Origin: Agromyces sp. NDB4Y10
GTDB taxonomy: Bacteria > Actinomycetota > Actinomycetes > Actinomycetales > Microbacteriaceae
Assembly: GCF_001620055.1 (NCBI RefSeq)
Contig: NZ_LQGY01000001.1
Location: 1-54,236, forward strand
Direction of reading: 5' to 3'
DNA length: 54,236 nucleotides
The translations under genes and the position numbers were made by a program. Positions 8,061 through 16,152 of the stretch are shown piece by piece (the stretch's first letter is position 1; every line of letters starts with the position of its first letter). The notes below the pieces were generated by a model. That model made no database searches. It had not been told where the DNA came from and saw nothing but the letters and a program-made list of their open reading frames with translations.

Positions 8061-8318
8061 ATGTCGCAGCAGGAACGGGTGCGAACGACTCCCGCCCCGG
8101 TGGGGCTGGTGCCGCTCGACGAGCGCAACTGGCGGGTGGTGGACCCGGAGTATGCGGATGGCGATCGCCGACAGATCGTCGGCTACCTCGCCGATGTGGG
8201 CGACGGGTACGAGATGCTGTGGATGCGCCCCGGACCGGGCGTCCGGTCCACCTTCGCCACGTTGGACGCTGCGCTCGAGGCCGCCCTTGATCGTCTGAGC
8301 GCGGATCGGGACGGGTGA
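8061..8318 (+). CDS. Small protein of unknown function (85 aa)
   Basis: Unrecognised. MSQQERVRTTPAPVGLVPL is followed by a compact beta-rich body with several aromatic residues (NWRVVDPEY, YEMLWMRPG) and a C-terminal helix (TLDAALEAALDRL). It is soluble with no signal peptide. ATG at 8061 has GGGAAG at 8051-8056. It lies in the cluster of lineage-specific small genes and is divergent from the ctaD leader. Confidence 0.7.
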   Translation: MSQQERVRTTPAPVGLVPLDERNWRVVDPEYADGDRRQIVGYLADVGDGYEMLWMRPGPGVRSTFATLDAALEAALDRLSADRDG

Positions 8319-8386
8319 TCGGAACCCGTCGTCGCCCGAAGCGCAAGGGGGTCGCCACATCTCCGCCGCCCCGGTACGAACGAGGT

Positions 8387-8671
8387 ATGGAGTCCGACGT
8401 GAACCACCCCCTGCCCGGCAAGCGGATCCACCTGATCCGCTGGGTTCCCTCCGATACGGGGTGGGTGAGCGAGGTCCGGGCGGGCCGGTACCTGGGTCCG
8501 GATGACGTCGACTGGCTGCTCGACGTCGACGGGCAGCACGAGCGACTGCCGCGCACGGTGTGGCAGCGGTTCGTGCCGAAGCACGACCAGCCCGCGCCCA
8601 CCGCCCCGGCGGCCGGCGTGCTGACGATCCCGACCACGGCCCGCCCCGTCATGGAACCGTCGGCCGACTGA
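8387..8671 (+). CDS. Small protein of unknown function (94 aa)
   Basis: Unrecognised. It begins MESDVNHPLPGKRIHLIRW and contains alternating hydrophobic and charged strands, including the tryptophan-bearing segments RWVPSDTGW, DVDWLLDV and VWQRFVP, suggesting a small beta fold of the SH3/PAS size class. The last 25 residues are Pro/Ala-rich and probably disordered. The GAGG before the ATG is only 1 nt away, so the GTG at 8399 is an alternative start. It follows the 85-aa gene by 68 bp on the same strand. Confidence 0.62.
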   Translation: MESDVNHPLPGKRIHLIRWVPSDTGWVSEVRAGRYLGPDDVDWLLDVDGQHERLPRTVWQRFVPKHDQPAPTAPAAGVLTIPTTARPVMEPSAD

Positions 8672-8680
8672 GCGTCGGGT

Positions 8681-8730
8681 CGCATCTGCGGTCCGATACC
8701 GGCGCATCCGCCGCAGATGCGGCGTAGACT
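8681..8730 (+). promoter_or_regulatory. Operator and leaderless promoter of the molybdate operon
   Basis: A perfect 11-bp inverted repeat, CGCATCTGCGG (8681-8691) and CCGCAGATGCG (8711-8721), abuts a TAGACT -10 box at 8725-8730. The regulator ATG is only 8 bp beyond the -10, so the transcript is probably leaderless. The right arm covers the -35 to -10 spacer, as expected for repression, most simply autoregulation by the HTH-Mop protein. Confidence 0.6.
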
Positions 8731-8738
8731 GCGCTGTC

Positions 8739-9146
8739 ATGCAGCGACTTCGGATCCCCGACGTCGCCCGCCTGATCGGGGTGAGCGACGACACCGTGCG
8801 GCGCTGGGTCGACCAGGGCCGCCTGCCCGCCGACCGCGGCCCCGGCGGTCGCCTCGTCGTCGACGGCGCCGACGTGGCCCGGTTCGTGGTCGCTCGTCGT
8901 CGGACCCCGGACGAGGGTCCCGCGGTGAGCTCGGCGCGGAATCGCCTCGACGGCATCGTCACCGAGGTGCAGCGCGAGGGCCTCGTGGCCGTGGTGGAGA
9001 TCCAGGCGGGCCCCTTCAGGGTGGTGTCGATGATGACGCGCGAGGCCGCCGATGAGCTGGGCCTCGAGCCGGGAGTCCCGGCGACGGCGGTCGTGAAGGC
9101 GACGAACGTGGTCGTCGAACGCTCGCCGGTCGGCGAGGCGGAGTGA
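8739..9146 (+). CDS. HTH + Mop (TOBE) molybdate-responsive regulator
   Basis: 135 residues. The N-terminal excisionase/MerR-type helix-turn-helix (about 1-50) contains IPDVARLIGVSDDTVRRWVD and a wing rich in Gly (GPGGRLVV). After a short linker comes a single Mop/TOBE domain (about 65-130) with SARNRLDGIVTEVQ and VKATNVVVE, the usual oxyanion-binding module. This joins sensor and DNA binding in one small chain, unlike ModE, which has a winged-helix and tandem Mop domains. Its stop overlaps the modA GTG (GTGA), so it leads the operon and probably controls it. Confidence 0.88.
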   Translation: MQRLRIPDVARLIGVSDDTVRRWVDQGRLPADRGPGGRLVVDGADVARFVVARRRTPDEGPAVSSARNRLDGIVTEVQREGLVAVVEIQAGPFRVVSMMTREAADELGLEPGVPATAVVKATNVVVERSPVGEAE

Positions 9147-9970
9147 CCGTGCGTGGTGCACGGGCTCGCGCGATGGCGGCCGCCTTCGCCGTCGGTCTGG
9201 CGCTGGCGGGGTGCGCCGGCGGCCCCGCCGGCGCCGGCGCCGGTGCGACGACGGCCGAGGTCCGCATCGCCGCAGCCGCCGACCTCAAGTTCGCGCTCGA
9301 GGAGGTGGTGGCGCTGCTCCAGGAGCGGCATCCCGAGCTGCGGATCACGACGACCTACGGTTCCTCAGGCACGTTCCTGTCGCAGATCTCCAACGGGGCG
9401 CCGTTCGACGTCTTCCTCTCGGCCGACCTCGCCTACCCGCGGCAGCTCGTCGAGGAGGGACTCGCCGACGAGGAGGACCTCTTCCCGTACGCGGTCGGGC
9501 GCCTCGTGCTCTGGGCCGGCGACGAGGGCGGCCTCGATCCGGCCGACGGCCTGCCCGCCCTCGCCTCCGACGAGGTGCGACGCGTGGCGATCGCGAACCC
9601 GGCCCACGCACCGTACGGGGTCGCCGCCGTCGAGGCGCTCCGGAGCGCCGGCGTTCTCGACGAGGTCGAGGGCAAGCTCGTCTACGGCGAGAACGTCGCG
9701 CAGGCGGCGGAGTTCGTGCAGTCCGGGAACGCCGATGCCGGCATCGTCGCGCTCTCGCTCGTCCGATCCGATCCGCTCCGCGGGGTCGGCGCCTGGGCGG
9801 AGGTCCCCCTCGATGCGTATCCGAGACTCGACCAGGGCGGGGTCGTCCTCGGATCGGCCCGCGACCCCGAGGCCGCCGCGCTCGTCCGCGACGCGATCCT
9901 GAGCCCCGACGGTGCGGACATCCTCGCCCGGCACGGGTTCTCGCTGCCCGACGCGACGGACGAGGGCTGA
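9143..9970 (+). CDS. modA: Molybdate ABC transporter substrate-binding lipoprotein
   Basis: 275 residues. The signal peptide ends in the lipobox LALAGC, so the mature protein is lipid-anchored through Cys. The periplasmic-binding-protein fold shows the ModA hallmarks: AAADLKFALEEV near the mature N-terminus, TYGSSGTFLSQISNGAPFDVFLSAD in the first lobe, and NPAHAPYGVAAVEAL in the second. It captures molybdate or tungstate outside the membrane and delivers it to ModB. The GTG start overlaps the regulator stop by 3 nt, and modB follows after 9 bp. Confidence 0.95.
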   Translation: MTVRGARARAMAAAFAVGLALAGCAGGPAGAGAGATTAEVRIAAAADLKFALEEVVALLQERHPELRITTTYGSSGTFLSQISNGAPFDVFLSADLAYPRQLVEEGLADEEDLFPYAVGRLVLWAGDEGGLDPADGLPALASDEVRRVAIANPAHAPYGVAAVEALRSAGVLDEVEGKLVYGENVAQAAEFVQSGNADAGIVALSLVRSDPLRGVGAWAEVPLDAYPRLDQGGVVLGSARDPEAAALVRDAILSPDGADILARHGFSLPDATDEG

Positions 9971-9979
9971 GGGGCTCGC

Positions 9980-10654
9980 ATGGACTGGGAGGCCATCGGC
10001 GTCAGCATCCGGCTCGCCCTCGCGACCACCGCGATCCTGCTCGTCATCGCCGTGCCGATCGCCGCGTGGCTGGCCTTCACGCGGCGCCGCTGGGCGGTCG
10101 TCGTCGAGGCGATCGTGGCGCTCCCGCTCGTCCTGCCGCCGACCGTGCTCGGCTACTACGTGCTCGTCGCGCTCGGCACGGGATCGCCGTTCGGGCGGTG
10201 GTGGCAGGAGACGACGGGGACCACGCTGGCGTTCTCGTTCACGGGGCTCCTCGTGGCATCCGTGCTCTACAGCATGCCCTTCGCCGTGCAGCCGTTGCTC
10301 GCCGCGTTCGCGGGCGTCGACCGCCGTCTGCTCGAGGCGTCGGCGGTGCTCGGCAGGCGACGACTGCACGCCCTGTTCCGCGTCGTCCTGCCGCTGTCGC
10401 GCGCGGGCCTTGCGAGCGCAGCGGTGCTCACGTTCGCGCACACCGTGGGCGAGTTCGGCGTCGTGCTCATGGTGGGCGGCAACATCCCGGGCGAGACCCG
10501 CACCGTCTCGGTCGCGGTGTACGACGCGGTGCAGGCGTTCGACTACGAGACCGCGGGGCGCACGAGCCTGGTGCTCCTGGCGTTCTCGCTCGTCGTGCTC
10601 ACGGCCACGTACGCGATCCAGCGCCACGGCGCCGGGCTGCTGGTGCGGCGATGA
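9980..10654 (+). CDS. modB: Molybdate ABC transporter permease
   Basis: 224 residues with five or six membrane helices. The EAA loop that docks the ATPase is visible as EASAVLGRRRLHALFRVVLP (about 120-140), followed by the ModB-typical GEFGVVLMVGGNIPGET. It forms a homodimeric channel for molybdate. GAGGGG at 9969-9974 is its ribosome binding site. Its stop overlaps the modC start (ATGA), indicating coupled translation and stoichiometric assembly. Confidence 0.95.
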   Translation: MDWEAIGVSIRLALATTAILLVIAVPIAAWLAFTRRRWAVVVEAIVALPLVLPPTVLGYYVLVALGTGSPFGRWWQETTGTTLAFSFTGLLVASVLYSMPFAVQPLLAAFAGVDRRLLEASAVLGRRRLHALFRVVLPLSRAGLASAAVLTFAHTVGEFGVVLMVGGNIPGETRTVSVAVYDAVQAFDYETAGRTSLVLLAFSLVVLTATYAIQRHGAGLLVRR

Positions 10655-11757
10655 CGGCCGGCGAGCGGATGCCACGGGGCGGCAGCGCCCTGCACGTCGA
10701 CCTGCGCCTGCGCGACGTGCGCGCCGCGTTCGAAGTCGGGCTCGGCGAGCCGGGCGTGACGGTGCTCTTCGGCCCCTCGGGCGCCGGAAAAACGACGGTC
10801 ATCCGGGCGATCGCGGGGCTGGACCGGATCGACGACGGCGAGATCCGCGCCGACGACGTCGTGTGGGACGACGGCGGCCGCCGGGTCGTGCCCGCCCGGC
10901 TGCGGCGCGTGGGCGTGCTCTTCCAGGACCGCGCGCTCTTCCCGCACCTCGACGTGGCGGCCAACGTCGCCTACGGGCTGCAGCGGATGCCGCGCGCCGA
11001 GCGCGACCGTCGCGTCGCCGAGGTGCTCGCCGCCTGCGCGGTGCCGGGCTACGGGCGACGGTCGGTGCGCGAGCTCTCCGGCGGCGAGGCGCAGCGCGTC
11101 GCGCTCGCCCGCGCCCTCGCCCCGAATCCCCGTCTGCTGCTGCTCGACGAGCCGTTCACCGGCCTCGACCAGCCGACCCGCGTGCGACTCCGCACGGAAC
11201 TGCGCGCGCTCGTCCGGACGACCGGCGTTCCGGCCGTCGTGGTCACCCACGACCGCGACGAGGCCATCGCGCTCGGCGACCGGCTGGTGGTGCTCATCGA
11301 CGGCCGGGTCCGCCAGGTCGACTCCCCCGCCGTCGTGTTCGACCGACCGGCCGACACGCGCGTCGCCGCCGCTGTCGGCATGGACACGATCGCGCCGGCC
11401 CGGCTCGGCGGCGGGCCCGCCGGCACCGTGGACGTGGGCGGGGTCCGGCTCGTCGCGGAGGTCGACGCCTCGGACCTGCCCCGTGAGGTCGCGGTCTGCC
11501 TGCGCGCGGCCGACCTCGGCATCGCCGCTCCGGGGTCGCGGCGTCCGGACGATGCGACGAACGTCGTGCCGGCGCGAGTGCGGGCGGTGGAGGAGTCCGC
11601 CGAGCTCCTGCGCGTCCGGCTCGACGCGGGATTCGACCTCGACTGCCTGCTCACCCGGCACGATGCGCGGCGGCTCCCGCTCCTGCCGGGTGCCGCGGTG
11701 GACGCGGTGATCCCGTCCGCCGCCGTGCACCTCGCGAGGATCGCGGAACCGGTGTGA
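10651..11757 (+). CDS. modC: Molybdate ABC transporter ATP-binding protein
   Basis: 368 residues. Walker A GPSGAGKTT (about 46-54), signature LSGGEAQRVALARAL, Walker B LLLLDEPFTGLD and the switch His in VVTHDRDEA are all intact. The C-terminal ~130 residues carry a TOBE-like regulatory domain (CLRAADLGIA and following) that in ModC senses molybdate. It powers uptake through ModB. It is the last gene of the operon; the AraC-type gene converges 10 bp downstream without an obvious terminator between them. Confidence 0.95.
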   Translation: MTAGERMPRGGSALHVDLRLRDVRAAFEVGLGEPGVTVLFGPSGAGKTTVIRAIAGLDRIDDGEIRADDVVWDDGGRRVVPARLRRVGVLFQDRALFPHLDVAANVAYGLQRMPRAERDRRVAEVLAACAVPGYGRRSVRELSGGEAQRVALARALAPNPRLLLLDEPFTGLDQPTRVRLRTELRALVRTTGVPAVVVTHDRDEAIALGDRLVVLIDGRVRQVDSPAVVFDRPADTRVAAAVGMDTIAPARLGGGPAGTVDVGGVRLVAEVDASDLPREVAVCLRAADLGIAAPGSRRPDDATNVVPARVRAVEESAELLRVRLDAGFDLDCLLTRHDARRLPLLPGAAVDAVIPSAAVHLARIAEPV

Positions 11758-11767
11758 CGGCCCGCCC

Positions 11768-12739
11768 TCAGGCGACGCGACGGCGACGGCCGCGGGTCTC
11801 CGAGGGCAGCTCGCCGAACGCCCGCTCGTACGCCTCGGCGAACCGGGGCAGGTGCACGAAGCCCCAGCGACGGGCGATGACGGCGATGGTGTCGACCGGC
11901 GGCGCGAACCGGAGTTCGTCGCGGACGCCCTCGAGTCGCATCGCGCGCAGGTGCTCGGACGGCGAACGGCCCGTCTCGTGCACGAAGGCCGCGTGCAGCC
12001 CCCGCGGCGAGATGTGCACGGCCTCGGCCACGTGCTGCACCGTGATCGGCTCGCCCGCGTGCGCGTGCAGGTACTCGAGCGCGGCACGCACGATCGCGGA
12101 CCGGGGGCCGACGGATCGGCGACGGCCGATGGGGTCGACCCACGCCAGCGGGAACGCGTTGAGGTAGGTGACCGCGAGTCGATGGAAGACGGCCTCGGTC
12201 ACGAGTGGCTCGTCGAACGCCTCCGGGGCGAGCGACATGGCGCGCGTGATTCGTGCCACCTCGCGGTCCCAGTACCGGCCGAGCGCCGGTGAGCGCGCGG
12301 CGAGTTCGTGCGGCTCCAGCCGGACGCCATGGTCGTCGGCCGCCGCCCGGGCGACCGCCTCGACCCGCGCCCGGTCCAGGACGACGGCCCGCGCGGCGAA
12401 GCTCTCCCAGTGCGCGGTGACCCCCTCGCTGGCATTGATGTATGGGCGGGACACGTCGACCGCCTTCGCCCCGTGGCGGAGTTCGATGCCCTGCCCCGTG
12501 GGAGACACGACGAGGATCTGGTCGGCACCGGCTTCGACCGCGGCCGCCGCCTCGAAGGCGTAGTCGACGACCTGGATCCCGGGCGTCGAGTGGGACCGCA
12601 GGCGTACGCGGAAGGCGTCCGGGTCGACGCGCCCGAAGTGCAAGCGGGGCACGAGGGGGGCGAAGGCCTCGCGCGCCGCCTCGGGGTCGGCGGTCGCGAA
12701 CGAGGACCGGTCGAGTCCGGGCAAGGCGGTTCCTATCAC
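11768..12739 (-). CDS. AraC-family transcriptional regulator
   Basis: 323 residues. The N-terminal ~200 residues resemble the AraC-binding-like domain (AraC_binding_2) of NphR/FeaR-type activators. The C-terminal ~100 contain two helix-turn-helix units: ITVQHVAEAVHISPRGLHAAFVHETG, split in the usual way, then VDTIAVIARRWGFVHLPRFAEAYERAFG. The ligand is unknown, and no obvious target operon is adjacent. GTG at 12739 is my choice; no ATG lies nearby and the frame upstream looks non-coding. Confidence 0.85.
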   Translation of the reverse strand: MIGTALPGLDRSSFATADPEAAREAFAPLVPRLHFGRVDPDAFRVRLRSHSTPGIQVVDYAFEAAAAVEAGADQILVVSPTGQGIELRHGAKAVDVSRPYINASEGVTAHWESFAARAVVLDRARVEAVARAAADDHGVRLEPHELAARSPALGRYWDREVARITRAMSLAPEAFDEPLVTEAVFHRLAVTYLNAFPLAWVDPIGRRRSVGPRSAIVRAALEYLHAHAGEPITVQHVAEAVHISPRGLHAAFVHETGRSPSEHLRAMRLEGVRDELRFAPPVDTIAVIARRWGFVHLPRFAEAYERAFGELPSETRGRRRRVA

Positions 12740-12960
12740 CGGCGCATCGTCCGGCGCCGGGTCTGGACAGCATACGACCCGGACGCTGAATATCCGCCAT
12801 CGGTACGGATCCCCCAGTTCACGTGCCAACGGGCCGGACCGGGCGTACAGTGATGCTTGCGGCCGGGTCCGCGCCGGGCTCGGGGGAACACCGGCGCCGG
12901 CCCGCCGCACACTCCGCCTTCCGCCTGCGATTAGGGTGCAGACGAGGGAATGGAGGCCCG

Positions 12961-13953
12961 GTGGCGAAGGTGACCAGCGCCGACGTCGCGCGCGCGAGCG
13001 GAGTCTCGCGCACGACGGTGAGCTACGTGCTGAACGCCACCCAGGGCGTCTCGGTGTCGGATGCCACGCGGCGACGGGTCCTCGACGCGGCCTCGCGTCT
13101 CGGGTACGCGCCGTCGGCGGCGGCGCGCACGCTCCGACGCGGCCGCAGCGACCTGGTGCTGTGCGTGCTGCCGGACTGGCCGGTCGGTCCCGCGGTCGAG
13201 GCGATGATCGACCGGCTGGCCGACGAGCTCGCCGGCCGCGGCATGTCGGTGCTCGTGCACCACGTGCGCGGCGAGCGTCCGCTCACCGACCTGCTGCGCG
13301 CGGTGACGCCCCACACGGTCGTCGGGCTCGCCCCATTCGATCCTGACGACGTCCGCGCCATGCGCCAGGCGGGCATCGGCGTCGTGGGCACCTTCGACGA
13401 CGTCGCATCCGGCCCCGCGGCGACGACGGATGCCGCAGCCGACGACCCGCAACGGCGCATCGGCCTCGCGCAGGCCGAGCGGCTCGCGGGGCGCGGTTGC
13501 CGCCGCATCGGCTACGCCACGACGCCCGACCCCCGGGTCGCGGCGTTCGCCGGCGGGCGGCTCGCGGGCGTCCGGGAGGCGTGCGCCGCACTCGGGCTGG
13601 AGCCGCCGCTCGTCGTCGAGGTCGACCTGTCGGAGCGATCGGGCGCGGAGGCGGTGCGGGCATGGCGGTCCGCCGGCGTCGACGGCGTCGCCGCCTACAA
13701 CGACGAGGTCGCGCTCGCGGTGCTCGCGGGCACGCGCGCCGAGGGGGTCGCGGTGCCCGACGGCCTCGCCGTGGTCGGCGTGGACGACATCCCGGTCGCC
13801 GCCCTCGCGTCGCCGCCGCTCACCACGGTGTGGCAGTCGCTCGACCTGCAGGCGGCGTACCTCGCGGAGTGCGTGACCGCGGCCCTCGACGGCCGGCCCC
13901 AGCCCGTGCGACCCCGCCAGGAGGTCGAGCTGGTGCCGCGCGCGTCGGCGTAG
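12961..13953 (+). CDS. LacI-family transcriptional regulator
   Basis: 330 residues. The N-terminal HTH is classical (VTSADVARASGVSRTTVSYVLN), followed by the hinge helix (SAAARTLRRGR) and a periplasmic-binding-protein-like sugar-sensing domain (about 60-325) with AYNDEVALAVLAG and VVGVDDIP signatures. It probably represses a carbohydrate or polyol pathway; the convergent alcohol dehydrogenase is the only metabolic neighbour. GTG at 12961 follows GGAGG (12952-12956). A TACAGT -10 at 12846-12851 would give a 5' leader of about 100 nt. Confidence 0.9.
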   Translation: MAKVTSADVARASGVSRTTVSYVLNATQGVSVSDATRRRVLDAASRLGYAPSAAARTLRRGRSDLVLCVLPDWPVGPAVEAMIDRLADELAGRGMSVLVHHVRGERPLTDLLRAVTPHTVVGLAPFDPDDVRAMRQAGIGVVGTFDDVASGPAATTDAAADDPQRRIGLAQAERLAGRGCRRIGYATTPDPRVAAFAGGRLAGVREACAALGLEPPLVVEVDLSERSGAEAVRAWRSAGVDGVAAYNDEVALAVLAGTRAEGVAVPDGLAVVGVDDIPVAALASPPLTTVWQSLDLQAAYLAECVTAALDGRPQPVRPRQEVELVPRASA

Positions 13954-13957
13954 CCCG

Positions 13958-15001
13958 CTAGAGCTCGACGACGGTCATGCCGGAACCCGAGCCGCCCGCG
14001 CGTCCCATCGCCGCGAGCGCGTCGGGCACCTCGTCGAGTGCGATCGTGCGCCCGACGAGCTCGATCGGGCGGAACGCCTCCGATGCGACGGCGCCGAGCA
14101 TGTCGGGGTACTCGTGCGCGGCCATCCCGTGGCTGCCGAGGATCTCGAGCTCGCCGGCGATGACGGCGTCCATCGGCATCGCCGCGGCGGCGTCGTCGGC
14201 GAGCAGGAGGCCGATCTGCACGTGCCGCCCGCGCTTGCGCAGGCTGCGCACCGAGGCGAAGGACGTCTGCGGGCTGCCGAACGCGTCGACCGAGAGGTCC
14301 ACGCCGCCGCCGCTGGCCTCGCGGACGCGCTCGGCGGCACCCTCGCCGCCCCGGACCGGGATGGCGCCGAGCGCCGCGGCGGCGTCGAGCGCCGCGTCGG
14401 AGACGTCGACGCCGTAGACGCGCACGCCGGCGGCGACCGCGATCATGATCGCGGAGAGGCCGACGCCGCCGCATCCGTGCACCGCGACCTGCTCGCCGGG
14501 GTGCAGCCGGCCGCGCGCGATGATGGCGCGGTAGGCGGTGGCGAACCGGCAGCCGAGCGACGCGGCCTCGACGAAGCCGAGGGAGTCGGGCAGGCGGATG
14601 AGGTTGAGCTCGGCCTCGTCGACCACGACGTACTCGGCGAACGAACCCCAGTGCGTGAACCCGGGCTGGCGCTGGTCGTCGCAGACCTGCTCGTTGCCCG
14701 AACGGCACTCGTCGCAGCGGCCGCACGCGCAGATGAACGGCGCCGTGACGCGGTCGCCGACGTGCCATCCGCTCGCCTCGTCGATCTCGGCGCCCAGTTC
14801 GGCGATCTCGCCGGCGAACTCGTGGCCGGGCACGTGGGGCAGCGCGATGGTGTCGTCGTGGCCCATCCAGCCGTGCCAGTCGCTGCGGCACAGGCCGGTC
14901 GCGCGGACGCGGACGACGGCGCCGCGGGGCGGGCACGCGGGCGGATCGACGTCGACGAGCTCGGGCTCCTCGCCGAAGCCGCGGTACATGACGGCGCGCA
15001 C
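13958..15001 (-). CDS. Zinc-dependent alcohol dehydrogenase (MDR family)
   Basis: 347 residues. The catalytic zinc site is shown by GLCRSDWHGW and PHVPGHEFAGEI (Cys and His-Glu), and the structural zinc site by the four-Cys cluster CACGRCDECRSGNEQVC (about 95-115). A Rossmann NAD(P)-binding motif GCGGVGLSA follows at about 175. Substrate is unknown. The GTG start at 15001 has GAGGAGG upstream. Its stop lies 5 bp from that of the LacI gene, tail to tail, so no shared transcript is expected. Confidence 0.92.
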   Translation of the reverse strand: MRAVMYRGFGEEPELVDVDPPACPPRGAVVRVRATGLCRSDWHGWMGHDDTIALPHVPGHEFAGEIAELGAEIDEASGWHVGDRVTAPFICACGRCDECRSGNEQVCDDQRQPGFTHWGSFAEYVVVDEAELNLIRLPDSLGFVEAASLGCRFATAYRAIIARGRLHPGEQVAVHGCGGVGLSAIMIAVAAGVRVYGVDVSDAALDAAAALGAIPVRGGEGAAERVREASGGGVDLSVDAFGSPQTSFASVRSLRKRGRHVQIGLLLADDAAAAMPMDAVIAGELEILGSHGMAAHEYPDMLGAVASEAFRPIELVGRTIALDEVPDALAAMGRAGGSGSGMTVVEL

Positions 15002-15144
15002 AGGTCCTCCTCGGGGTGGTGGGCCGGCCGCCGCCCTCGGGCACCGTGCGCCGGGTCGCGCGCCCCCTCGGCGATGACGTGACGGATGCCGCGGCGAGGC
15101 GACCTCCGGAATCCTATCGCCGTCACGCGCGGCAACACGTCGAC

Positions 15145-15161
15145 GCATTGTGGAACAATGC
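15145..15161. promoter_or_regulatory. Operator-like palindrome at the start of a DMT exporter
   Basis: GCATTGT-GGA-ACAATGC is a perfect 7-bp inverted repeat. Its core TTGTGGAACAA matches the FadR/GntR operator pattern TNGTNNNACNA. It covers the likely -10 (AACAAT) 6 bp upstream of the exporter ATG at 15166. No GntR gene is in the window. Confidence 0.5.
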
Positions 15162-15165
15162 CCCC

Positions 15166-16143
15166 ATGCGCTCCGTCCTCCTGGTGCTCGCCGCCGCCGT
15201 CTGCTTCGGCACGACGGGCACCGCGCAGGCGCTCGGCCCCGACGCCGACCCGCTCTCGCTCGGAGCGGCGCGCATCTTCATCGGCGGAGGCGCGCTCGCC
15301 GCGATCGCCCTCGCCGTGCACGTCGCCGGACGCCGGGACGACGCGACCGGGACATCCGTCGCCCCGACGTCCGGCGGCAGCGGAGCCGGCGGCCTCGGCC
15401 CCTCCGTCCCCCGGTTCGGCCCCTGGCTCGCCGTCGTGCTGGGCGCGCTCGGGGTGCTCGCCTACCAGCCGGCGTTCTTCGCCGGCACGGCCGCGAACGG
15501 CGTCGCCGTGGGCACGGTCGTCGCACTCGGCTCGGCCCCCGTCCTCACGGGCGTGCTCGACTGGGTGCTGCGCCGGCGCTTCCCGGGGCGCGCGTGGATC
15601 GTCGCGACCGCGCTCGCGACCGCCGGCGTCGCGATCCTCGCCGCGGCGACCGGCACCGGCCCCTCGGCCGTGGACCCGCTCGGCGTCGCGGCATCCGTCG
15701 GCGCCGGCGCCTCGTACGCCGTGTACACGCTCGCGGGCAAGCACCTGCTCGACCGGGGCTGGACCGCCTCGGCGAGCATGGGCGCGATGTTCGGCGTCGC
15801 CGCCGCGGTCAGCCTGCCCGTCCTGCTCGCCACGGATGCCGCGTGGATCACCACACCCGAAGGCTTCGCGATGGCCCTCTGGCTGGGGCTCGTGACGACG
15901 ACCGCGGCGTACCTGCTGTTCGGCGCGGGGCTGCGCCGCCTCACGCCCGCGACGGTGTCGACGCTCACCCTCGCCGAACCGCTGACCGCGACGCTGCTCG
16001 GCGTGCTGCTGCTCCAGGAGCAGCTGTCCGGCACTGCGATCACGGGCCTCCTCGTGCTCGCGTCGGGCATCGTGCTGCTCGCGGTCGCGAGCGGTCGACG
16101 GATGCCGCAGCGGCAGCCCGTCGATGTCGGAGGTCGCGCCTAG
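15166..16143 (+). CDS. EamA/DMT-superfamily transporter
   Basis: 325 residues, ten predicted helices in two EamA repeats. The first contains LAAAVCFGTTGTAQAL and the second ASVGAGASYAVYTLAGKHLL, with a terminal helix rich in Leu, Val and Ala. A cytosolic loop of about 30 residues (Arg-, Ser- and Gly-rich, about 55-85) is longer than usual. It probably exports a metabolite or amino acid. There is no Shine-Dalgarno sequence: an AACAAT box is 6 bp from the ATG, fitting a leaderless transcript controlled by the overlapping palindrome. Confidence 0.88.
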   Translation: MRSVLLVLAAAVCFGTTGTAQALGPDADPLSLGAARIFIGGGALAAIALAVHVAGRRDDATGTSVAPTSGGSGAGGLGPSVPRFGPWLAVVLGALGVLAYQPAFFAGTAANGVAVGTVVALGSAPVLTGVLDWVLRRRFPGRAWIVATALATAGVAILAAATGTGPSAVDPLGVAASVGAGASYAVYTLAGKHLLDRGWTASASMGAMFGVAAAVSLPVLLATDAAWITTPEGFAMALWLGLVTTTAAYLLFGAGLRRLTPATVSTLTLAEPLTATLLGVLLLQEQLSGTAITGLLVLASGIVLLAVASGRRMPQRQPVDVGGRA

Positions 16144-16152
16144 CCTCGGAGG

